A stretch of DNA of 64,000 nucleotides, from assembly GCA_910574635.1 (NCBI GenBank), contig CAJTCG010000007.1, positions 124,001-188,000 of the forward strand, read 5' to 3'. The DNA comes from Oscillospiraceae bacterium (GTDB lineage: Bacteria; Bacillota; Clostridia; Oscillospirales; Oscillospiraceae). The notes beneath the pieces are model-generated. The model made no database searches. It was not told the origin of the DNA and saw only the letters and a program-made list of their open reading frames with translations. This document shows positions 57,668 to 64,000 of the stretch, in pieces; the stretch's first letter is position 1, and every line of letters starts with the position of its first letter. The position numbers were made by a program, and so were the translations under genes.

Positions 57668-58720
57668 ATGCCGAAAGGAATTGCCGTTGACAAGCAGGGA
57701 CGGATCAAGGCCCGGGCGTCTATGAGCGATACCAATCTGCTGCTCACCATCACGGTCCTGGTCTTCTTCGCCCTGTATCTGTCCGCCGTTGTGTTTCTGG
57801 GCGGCGGCTTCACCAAGCCCCAGAACTTCCTAAACATCCTGAACAACAACGCCTCCTTGATCGTTTTGTCCTGCGGCATGAGCATCGTCATGATCACAGG
57901 GGGAATCGACATCAGCGTGGGCGCGGTCACAAGCCTGGTGTGCATGGCCGGCGCGGTGAATCTGGAGCAGCAGGGCGGCAGCGTCCTCACGGTCCTTCTC
58001 ATCGGCCTTGGCATCGGCCTGGCCTTCGGGCTGGTCCAGGGGTATCTTGTTGCCTATCTGGAGATTCAGCCTTTCATCGTGTCTCTGGCGGGCATGTTCT
58101 TCGCCAAGGGCATGACCACCATCGTCAGCAAGGAGCCTATCCGGGTGACCAACGAGGGCTTCCTGGCGGTAAAGGACACCCGTATCACCGTTCCCGGCCT
58201 AGGTGCCCCCAATAAGCTGGGCCAGTACATCCCGGCCTATGTGGAGGTGGGCGTGGTCATTGCCCTGCTGGCGGTGGTGCTTCTCTTCTGCCTCCTGCGC
58301 TGGACGAAGCTGGGCCGCAGCTTTTACGCCGTGGGCGGCAACAACCAGAGCGCCAACATGCTGGGCATCAATGTGCGCCGGACCAAATTCCTGGCCCATA
58401 TCCTGTGCAGCCTTCTGGCGGGGCTGGGCGGCATCCTCTACTTCCTCCATGTGGGAAGCGGCGACGTGGCCAACGGCGCGGGAGACGAAATGAACGCCAT
58501 CGCCTCCTCCATCATCGGCGGGACCCTGCTCACCGGCGGCGTGGGCAACGTGGCGGGCACCTTCTTCGGCGTCCTGAGCCTGAACACCATCAAGCGCATC
58601 GTCTCCTCCCTGGGCTTTGACGAGGCGTGGTGGTCCAACATCACCGTGGCGGCTATGCTCTGTTTGTTCCTGGTGATTCAAAGCATCGTGCTTTTGCGGA
58701 AGAATACCGCCAAGCAGTAA
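57668..58720 (+). CDS. Sugar ABC transporter permease 2 (YjfF-like)
   Basis: A 350-residue RbsC-family permease: MSIVMITGGIDISVGAVTSLVCMAGA, FYAVGGNNQSANMLGINVRRTKFLAHILCS, SSIIGGTLLTGGVGNVAGTFFGVL. It forms a heterodimer with permease 1 by analogy with YjfF. One base separates it from the previous stop. Confidence 0.92.
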   Translation: MPKGIAVDKQGRIKARASMSDTNLLLTITVLVFFALYLSAVVFLGGGFTKPQNFLNILNNNASLIVLSCGMSIVMITGGIDISVGAVTSLVCMAGAVNLEQQGGSVLTVLLIGLGIGLAFGLVQGYLVAYLEIQPFIVSLAGMFFAKGMTTIVSKEPIRVTNEGFLAVKDTRITVPGLGAPNKLGQYIPAYVEVGVVIALLAVVLLFCLLRWTKLGRSFYAVGGNNQSANMLGINVRRTKFLAHILCSLLAGLGGILYFLHVGSGDVANGAGDEMNAIASSIIGGTLLTGGVGNVAGTFFGVLSLNTIKRIVSSLGFDEAWWSNITVAAMLCLFLVIQSIVLLRKNTAKQ

Positions 58721-58732
58721 GGAGGGAACGAG

Positions 58733-60259
58733 ATGAAAACCTGTTTGGGCATTGAGCTGGGCTCCACCCGCATCAAGGCCATGACTATCGACGAGGGGTT
58801 TCAGCCCGTCTCCTCCGGGGACTACACCTGGGCCTCCCGCTATAAAAACGGCGTTTGGACCTACCCCCTGGAGGAGGTCTGGAGAGGGCTGAAAACAGCC
58901 CTGTCCCAGGTGGAGGGCCGGGAGGACATCGCCGCCATGGGCGTGTCCGCCATGATGCACGGCTATCTGGCTTTCGACAAGGACTGGAAGCTTCTGACCC
59001 CCTTTCGCACCTGGCAGAACACCATTACCGGCCCGGCGGCGGCGGAGCTGACGGAGCTGTTCGGCTTTAACATCCCCCAGCGCTGGAGCATCGCCCACCT
59101 CTATCAGGCGGTGCTGAACGGAGAAGCCCACGTTCCCCAAATCGCCCACATTACTACCCTGGCGGGCTATGTCCACTACATGCTTACAGGCGTGAACGCC
59201 GTGGGCGTGGGGGAGGCCAGCGGCATGTTTCCCATCGACAGCGCCGCCCTGGGGTATGACGCCGGGATGCTGGCGAAATTCAGCGCCCTGCCGAAGGTGG
59301 AGGCCCTGCCCTGGAAGCTGGAGAATCTCCTCCCGAAGGTGCTGACGGCGGGAGAGTCCGCCGGGATGCTCACGGAATCCGGCGCGGCCCTGCTGGATGG
59401 TCTGCTGGTCCCGGGAATCCCCTTCGCCCCGGCGGAGGGAGACGCGGGCACCGGCATGACCGCCACCAACGCCGTGGCCCCCCGGACGGGCAACGTCTCC
59501 GCCGGAACTTCCATTTTCTCGATGGTCGTTCTGGAGAAGCCCCTTGAGAAGGTCTATGAGGAGATTGACCTGGTGACCACCCCCGCCGGCGCCCCGGTGG
59601 CCATGGTCCACTGCAACAACTGCACCAACGACACCAACGCCTGGGTAAACGTCCTGGGGGAGGCGGCTCGTTTGTTCGGCGCGAATCCCGACTCCGGCGA
59701 GCTGTACACCAAGCTCTATGAAAAGAGCCTGGAAGGGGAAGCGGACTGCGGCGGCGTGCTGGTGTGCAACTACCTGGCCGGGGAGGGCGTCACCCATATG
59801 GACGCGGGCCGTCCCCTGGCCGTCCGGACGCCGGAGGCAAATTTCACCCTGGCGAACTTCTTTAAGGCCCAGCTCTACGCCACCATGTCCACCTTGAAGA
59901 TCGGCATGGATATTCTGGCGGAAGAGGGGGTGGCCATTGACTCCCTGACGGGCCACGGCGGCCTGTTCAAAACGCCGGTGGTGGGACAAAGCTACCTGGC
60001 CGCCGCCTGCGGCGCCCCCGTTGCCTGCATGGAGACGGCGGGAGAGGGAGGCCCCTACGGCATGGCCCTGCTGGCGGCTTATATGCTGCGAAAAGCGGAG
60101 GGCGAGCGCCTGGAGGATTTCCTGGGCAAACGGGTCTTCGCCGGATCCGCCGGGACCACCGTTCGGCCCAGCGCCGCCTTGGCGGAGGGCTTCAACACAT
60201 ACATCCGGCGGTACAAGGCTCTGCTCGAGGTGGAGCGGGCCGCTGTGGAACATCTGTAA
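58733..60259 (+). CDS. araB: FGGY-family carbohydrate kinase, probable L-ribulokinase
   Basis: A 508-residue FGGY kinase: N-terminal phosphate-binding CLGIELGSTRIKAMTID, GVSAMMHGYLAFDKDW, the catalytic Asp in EGDAGTGMTATNAV, GNVSAGTSIFSMVVL, and TGHGGLFKTPVVGQSYLAAACGAPV. It is shorter than classical AraB (about 560) and has a different hinge, so the substrate rests on context: it lies between the furanose importer and araA-araD and is the only kinase of the pathway here. Ribulokinase is therefore likely; another pentulose kinase is possible. Confidence 0.78.
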   Translation: MKTCLGIELGSTRIKAMTIDEGFQPVSSGDYTWASRYKNGVWTYPLEEVWRGLKTALSQVEGREDIAAMGVSAMMHGYLAFDKDWKLLTPFRTWQNTITGPAAAELTELFGFNIPQRWSIAHLYQAVLNGEAHVPQIAHITTLAGYVHYMLTGVNAVGVGEASGMFPIDSAALGYDAGMLAKFSALPKVEALPWKLENLLPKVLTAGESAGMLTESGAALLDGLLVPGIPFAPAEGDAGTGMTATNAVAPRTGNVSAGTSIFSMVVLEKPLEKVYEEIDLVTTPAGAPVAMVHCNNCTNDTNAWVNVLGEAARLFGANPDSGELYTKLYEKSLEGEADCGGVLVCNYLAGEGVTHMDAGRPLAVRTPEANFTLANFFKAQLYATMSTLKIGMDILAEEGVAIDSLTGHGGLFKTPVVGQSYLAAACGAPVACMETAGEGGPYGMALLAAYMLRKAEGERLEDFLGKRVFAGSAGTTVRPSAALAEGFNTYIRRYKALLEVERAAVEHL

Positions 60260-60271
60260 GGAGGAAAATCC

Positions 60272-61735
60272 ATGAAACAGTATCAGTTCTGGTTTGTTGT
60301 CGGCAGTCAGTTCCTCTACGGCCCCGAGGTGCTGGACACCGTGGCCGCCCGGGCCGCCGAGATGGCGGAAAAGCTGAGCGCCGTCCTGCCCTATCCCCTG
60401 GTCTATAAGGTTACCGCCAAGACCAATCAGGAAATTGCCCAGGTCTGCAAAGAGGCCAATTACGAGGATTCCTGCGCCGGAGTGATTACCTGGTGCCATA
60501 CCTTCAGCCCCAGCAAGATGTGGATCAACGGCCTGGCGGACCTCCGGAAGCCCTGGTGCCACCTTGCCACCCAGTACAACCGGGAGATCCCCAACGAGGA
60601 GATCGACATGGACTTCATGAACCTGAACCAGGCCGCCCATGGCGACCGGGAACACGGTTTCATCGGGGCCCGTCTGAGAAAGCCGCGGAAGGTCATCGCC
60701 GGGTTCTGGCAGGATGAGGAGGTCCAGGCCCGCATCGGGAGTTGGATGAAGGCCGCCGTGGGCGCGGCCGTTTCCAAGTCCATGAAGGTCATGCGCTTTG
60801 GAGACAATATGCGGGAAGTGGCCGTCACCGAGGGCGACAAGGTGGAGGTCCAGGCCAAGCTGGGCTGGCAGGTGAACACCTGGGCCGTGGGCGACCTGGT
60901 CAAGGTGATGGACGGGGTCACCGAGGCCGAGGTCGACGCCCTGATGGAAACTTATAAGGCCAGCTACGATTTCGCGACCGATGATCTGGAAACCGTCCGC
61001 TATCAGGCCCGGGAAGAGATTGCCATGAAAAAGATGCTGGACGCCGAGGGCTGTCTGGCCTTCTCCAACACCTTCCAGGACCTCTGGGGCATGAAGCAGC
61101 TTCCCGGCCTTGCCTCCCAGCACCTGATGGCCCTGGGCTACGGCTACGGCGGCGAGGGCGACTGGAAGGTCTCCGCTATGACCGCTATCCTGAAAGCCAT
61201 GGGCGAGGGCGGCAACGGAGCCTCCGCCTTCATGGAGGACTACACCTACCATCTGGTGAAGGGCCAGGAGTACAGCCTGGGCGCCCACATGCTGGAGGTC
61301 TGCCCCTCCGTGGCGGCGGACCGGCCCCGGATTGAGGTTCATCCCCTGGGCATCGGCGGCCGGGAGGACCCGGCCCGGCTGGTGTTCGAGGGCAAGGAGG
61401 GCGACGCCATTGTGGTCAGCCTCATCGACATGGGGGGCCGCCTGCGGCTGATCTGCCAGGATATCCACTGCGTCAAGCCCATCCTGCCCATGCCCAATCT
61501 GCCTGTTGCCCGTGTCATGTGGCAGGCGGAGCCCAGCCTCACCACCGGTGTGGAGTGCTGGATCACCGCCGGAGGAGCCCACCATACGGTGCTGAGCTAC
61601 GATGTGACGGCGGAGCAGATGAAGGACTGGGCCAATATGCTGGATATCGAGTTTGTCCACATCACCAAGGACACCACGGTGGAGAGTCTGGAGCACGATC
61701 TGTTCCTCTCCGACCTGGCCTGGAAATTGAAGTAA
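60272..61735 (+). CDS. araA: L-arabinose isomerase
   Basis: Converts L-arabinose to L-ribulose using Mn2+. The 487 residues match AraA along the full length: YQFWFVVGSQFLYGPEVL at the start, CAGVITWCHTFSPSKMWINGL, the catalytic-metal Glu/His positions in LGAHMLEVCPSVAADRPRIEVHPLGIGGREDPARL, and GGAHHTVLSYDV near the end. It has an AAGGAGGAAA site 12 bases after the kinase stop. Confidence 0.96.
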   Translation: MKQYQFWFVVGSQFLYGPEVLDTVAARAAEMAEKLSAVLPYPLVYKVTAKTNQEIAQVCKEANYEDSCAGVITWCHTFSPSKMWINGLADLRKPWCHLATQYNREIPNEEIDMDFMNLNQAAHGDREHGFIGARLRKPRKVIAGFWQDEEVQARIGSWMKAAVGAAVSKSMKVMRFGDNMREVAVTEGDKVEVQAKLGWQVNTWAVGDLVKVMDGVTEAEVDALMETYKASYDFATDDLETVRYQAREEIAMKKMLDAEGCLAFSNTFQDLWGMKQLPGLASQHLMALGYGYGGEGDWKVSAMTAILKAMGEGGNGASAFMEDYTYHLVKGQEYSLGAHMLEVCPSVAADRPRIEVHPLGIGGREDPARLVFEGKEGDAIVVSLIDMGGRLRLICQDIHCVKPILPMPNLPVARVMWQAEPSLTTGVECWITAGGAHHTVLSYDVTAEQMKDWANMLDIEFVHITKDTTVESLEHDLFLSDLAWKLK

Positions 61736-61742
61736 ACGCCTT

Positions 61743-61775
61743 CAAGGGCCGCCCCTTGGGCGGCCCTTGTTTTGT
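61743..61775 (+). terminator. Hairpin terminator between araA and araD
   Basis: CAAGGGCCGCCC (61743-61754)/GGGCGGCCCTTG (61758-61769) followed by TTTTG. A partial terminator inside the operon would lower araD relative to araA. Confidence 0.7.
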
Positions 61776-61792
61776 AAAGGAGACATATAATC

Positions 61793-62491
61793 ATGTTAGA
61801 AGAACTGAAAAAACAGGTCTGCGAGGCCAATCTGCTGCTGCCGAAATACGGTATGGTCACCTTCACCTGGGGCAATGTCTCCGGTATCGACCGGGAACAG
61901 GGCCTGATGGTCATCAAGCCCTCCGGCGTGGAGTACGATGACATGAAGCCCGAGGACATGGTGGTGGTCAGCCTGGAGACCGGAGAGCGGGTGGAGGGCC
62001 GGTACAAGCCCTCCAGCGACACGGATACGCACCTGGCGCTGTACAAGGCTTTCCCGGCTCTGGGGGGCATCGTCCACACCCACAGCCGTTGGGCCACCTC
62101 CTTCGCCCAAGCGGGGAAAGGCGTCCCGGCCCAGGGAACCACCCAGGGGGATTACTTCTACGGCGAAATCCCCTGCACCCGGAAGATGACTCCGGAGGAG
62201 ATTGCGGGAAGCTATGAGCTGGAGACGGGCAATGTCATCATCGAGACCTTCCGGGAGCGGAAGATCGACCCTGCCCAGGTCCCGGCGGTGCTGGTCCACA
62301 GCCACGGTCCCTTCGCCTGGGGGACGGACCCCTTTAACGCCGTACACAACGCTGTGGTGCTGGAGGAATGCGCCTTTATGGACTTCCACGCCATGTTACT
62401 GACGCCGGGCCTGGGGGCCATGCAGCAGGAGCTGCTGGATAAGCACTATCTCCGCAAGCACGGCCCCGGGGCCTACTACGGCCAAGGCTGA
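61793..62491 (+). CDS. araD: L-ribulose-5-phosphate 4-epimerase
   Basis: Zinc-dependent class II aldolase-fold enzyme producing D-xylulose 5-phosphate. The 232 residues show [21 protein letters not shown], zinc ligands in [29 protein letters not shown] and [10 protein letters not shown]. An AAAGGAGAC site lies upstream. It is the last gene of the arabinose locus. Confidence 0.95.
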   Translation: MLEELKKQVCEANLLLPKYGMVTFTWGNVSGIDREQGLMVIKPSGVEYDDMKPEDMVVVSLETGERVEGRYKPSSDTDTHLALYKAFPALGGIVHTHSRWATSFAQAGKGVPAQGTTQGDYFYGEIPCTRKMTPEEIAGSYELETGNVIIETFRERKIDPAQVPAVLVHSHGPFAWGTDPFNAVHNAVVLEECAFMDFHAMLLTPGLGAMQQELLDKHYLRKHGPGAYYGQG

Positions 62492-62678
62492 TGCGAGGCG
62501 TGCGTGGAGAGACCAAGCTGAGACAAGCACCTTAAGCAGTCGGTTAAGGAAGCACTGATTAAAGCAGGTAAAAGCCAGGCAAACAGACAAAGGTAAAGGA
62601 AACGACCAATAAAGGACCATATTGGGGGATAAATTCCTCATTTTTCCAGTCCCAGCCCGGTCGAAGGGCGCAAAAACC

Positions 62679-62873
62679 TTAGGCGGGGCATAGGGAACCG
62701 CCCGCCCTGGCAAGCATGTACAGATTTGCGCTGGCGAAGAGAACGTGTAATCGGTTAAGATTTTTTCTCAGACCCCGGTAAACGGTCTTCCGAAAACCGA
62801 AAATGTTCTTCACAATCCTGTAGGGATGCTCCACCTTGCAGCGTACGGCAGATTTTCGGTTTTCAATATGCCA
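62679..62873 (-). mobile_element. IS5-family transposase, C-terminal fragment
   Basis: About 64 residues, ENRKSAVRCKVEHPYRIVKNIFGF..., RGLRKNLNRLHVLFASANLYMLARAG, the typical C-terminal end of IS5-group transposases with the Glu of the DDE triad (KVEHPYR). Sequence beyond 62873 in this frame is unrelated. The preceding 62492-62678 holds nothing I recognise. Confidence 0.72.
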
Positions 62874-62939
62874 CGCAAACACAACGGCACTCTTCGCTGC
62901 ATCATCCTGCCAATCCAAAATGCAGTCGACCTCTACAAC

Positions 62940-63059
62940 CAACGACAACTCCGACGTCTGGAGGAAACAGTCGAGCAGATGCGTGTTCGCAAGAAGCTGG
63001 AGGGCAGCGAGGAACACCCTGGACGTGAAAACCCTCTCCGCCATGCTGGGACACTAGGC
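62940..63059 (+). pseudogene. Possible tyrosine recombinase remnant
   Basis: The only recognisable part is NTLDVKTLSAMLGH just before a stop at 63055-63057, matching the conserved box before the catalytic tyrosine of phage/Tn integrases (usually followed by a segment ending TLDIYTH). The sequence upstream does not read as integrase, so this is a very small scar and may be chance. Confidence 0.35.
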
Positions 63060-63075
63060 CTTGTTTGAAAAACGG

Positions 63076-63114
63076 CCAAAGCCGCAGAAATCCAACGAAT
63101 TTCTGCGGCTTTGG
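63076..63114. terminator. Strong hairpin in the debris region
   Basis: Perfect 16-bp stem CCAAAGCCGCAGAAAT (63076-63091)/ATTTCTGCGGCTTTGG (63099-63114). No clear U-run. It may be an IS end or a terminator. The rest of the gap to 63317 shows no gene I can support. Confidence 0.5.
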
Positions 63115-63317
63115 TGCGCCCTGATGGATTCGCCTCCGCGGTCTTCTGGCCCGCAGCTTGCCTAAGGGCTTATAATAACGATTTTCCAGCCTATTTGGTT
63201 CTGTTCTCTCAGTGTTTAAATGCCCTTTAACACGGTCTGCTTCCACTGATTCCACAGAGAAATTTCCCGTTCTGGGTCAGTTTATGGGTCAATGCCGCAA
63301 ACCGGCCGCATCACCCC

Positions 63318-63986
63318 TCAAGCCACAATCCGTCCGTCCTCAATCCGCACAATGCGGTCTGCCATCTGCGCAATTTCCGGATTGTGAGTGATCATCACAA
63401 TGGTCTGATGAAATTCCCGGCTGCTCATCTGCAGCAGTCCCATTACATCATCGCTGGTCCTGGAATCCAGATTCCCCGTGGGCTCATCCGCCAGAATGAT
63501 GGCGGGCTTGGATGCCAGCGCCCGGGCGATCGCCACCCGCTGCTGCTGGCCGCCGGAGAGATGCCCCGGCAGGCTGTCCAGCTTTTCCTCCAGCCCCAGC
63601 AGCTCCGCCACTTTCATAATAAAGGGCCGGTCCGGTTTCTGCCCGTCCAGGGAGAGGGGGAATACGATGTTCTCCCACACCGTCAGCACCGGGATTAAAT
63701 TATAGTTTTGAAAGACAAAGCCGATCTGCTTGCGGCGGAAGATGGTGGCCTGTTCCCGGTCCAGCCGCGCCAGCTCCGTGCCGCCGATTTGGACGCTTCC
63801 CTCCGTGGGGGTGTCCAGCCCGCCCAACATATTCAGCAAAGTGGATTTTCCGCTGCCGGAAGTGCCGATGATGGCGGTGAACTTCCCCCGTTCGATCTCC
63901 AGATCCACGCCGTCCAGGGCGCGGACCTGGGTGTCGCCGGAGCCGTAGTACTTTTTAAGGCCAACGGCCTTTAAGATGCTCTCCAT
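63318..63986 (-). CDS. MacB/LolD-type ABC transporter ATP-binding protein
   Basis: A 222-residue ATPase of the SalX/MacB/LolD/YknY group (peptide, antibiotic or lipoprotein extrusion): Walker A GTSGSGKSTLLNMLGGLDTPTEG, Q-loop GFVFQNYNLIPVLTVWENI, signature LSGGQQQRVAIARALA, Walker B ILADEPTGNLDS, H-loop VMITHNPEIAQ. The ATG has an AAAGGAGAC site. The FtsX-like permease normally found just downstream is absent; transposon debris lies there instead. The partner must be upstream, outside the window, or lost. Confidence 0.9.
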   Translation of the reverse strand: MESILKAVGLKKYYGSGDTQVRALDGVDLEIERGKFTAIIGTSGSGKSTLLNMLGGLDTPTEGSVQIGGTELARLDREQATIFRRKQIGFVFQNYNLIPVLTVWENIVFPLSLDGQKPDRPFIMKVAELLGLEEKLDSLPGHLSGGQQQRVAIARALASKPAIILADEPTGNLDSRTSDDVMGLLQMSSREFHQTIVMITHNPEIAQMADRIVRIEDGRIVA

Positions 63987-64000
63987 AACCTGTCTCCTTT

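Noticed and set aside
58199-61696. A 1165-codon open frame antisense to the kinase and araA genes
   Set aside because: Same reason; it spans several convincing plus-strand genes and has no domain of its own.
62836-63057. A 73-codon plus-strand frame as a complete small gene
   Set aside because: Only its last 14 residues resemble anything (integrase box); no ribosome site. Treated as a possible remnant.

Overview
The window looks like a chromosomal segment of a strictly anaerobic, high-GC gut Firmicute, most likely an Oscillospiraceae relative such as the Flavonifractor/Lawsonibacter group. The evidence is the very GC-rich coding sequence (codons ending in C or G), strong AGGAGG ribosome binding sites, consensus TTGACA-17-TATAAT promoters, T-box leaders, a purine riboswitch, a DUF4317 gene and an FHA-FtsW fusion. 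The species call is inference from gene content.

Layout. 0.1-3.2 kb (minus strand): the conserved rpmH-rnpA-yidD-yidC-jag block, but with pcrA instead of dnaA on its far side. 3.3-16 kb: housekeeping and small accessory units (pcrA, a Cys-rich protein, a ModE-like regulator and a lipoprotein, pfkA, a ferredoxin-type aldo/keto reductase, an HxlR/flavin reductase pair, dapF with a dicarboxylate symporter, a holin-like type I toxin locus, a TetR gene, putP). 15.7-19.7 kb: a leucine T-box, a DUF2500 gene and leuS, with leuS enclosed by inverted composite repeats. 19.7-26.9 kb: a small RHH locus, an SPFH/NfeD pair, an rRNA methylase, tRNA-Ser, and a guanine-class riboswitch in front of an 8-oxoguanine-deaminase-like gene and an internally deleted purine permease. 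27.1-30.2 kb: a methionine T-box with metNIQ. 30.4-34.5 kb: an orphan RNA candidate, a par/Fst-like type I toxin-antitoxin locus and a PBP/FtsW pair. 34.7-38.9 kb: three unrecognised genes facing a DUF4317 gene. 39-44.2 kb: DUF1538 plus a tandem PII-like protein, a CaCA exchanger under a Mn-type (yybP-ykoY) riboswitch, and a phosphatase-acetyltransferase fusion. 44.3-48.1 kb: two tRNA-Ala genes followed by the debris of an integrative conjugative element and three IS families. 48.2-62.5 kb: an L-arabinose locus. 62.5-64 kb: more transposon debris and an ABC ATPase.

How the parts work together. The arabinose locus is a complete sense-import-catabolise unit. A membrane-anchored sugar-binding lipoprotein, a LytS/YesM-type kinase and a YesN-type response regulator form a three-component sensor. 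A GntR-LacI chimera of the AraR type is the likely repressor. A YtfQ/R/T/YjfF-like furanose ABC importer and an FGGY kinase, AraA and AraD convert arabinose to xylulose 5-phosphate. Several other units are under RNA control: leucine and methionine T-boxes, a guanine-class switch built to turn its operon on, and a manganese-type switch.

The most noteworthy observations are two compact type I toxin-antitoxin loci whose antisense RNAs can be read directly from promoters, terminators and complementarity to the toxin ribosome binding site; the guanine ON switch; the in-frame deletion in the adjacent permease; the inverted repeats around leuS; and the three-gene cluster of unknown function. No CRISPR array, rRNA operon or intact prophage is visible. 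Coordinates of coding regions include stop codons.
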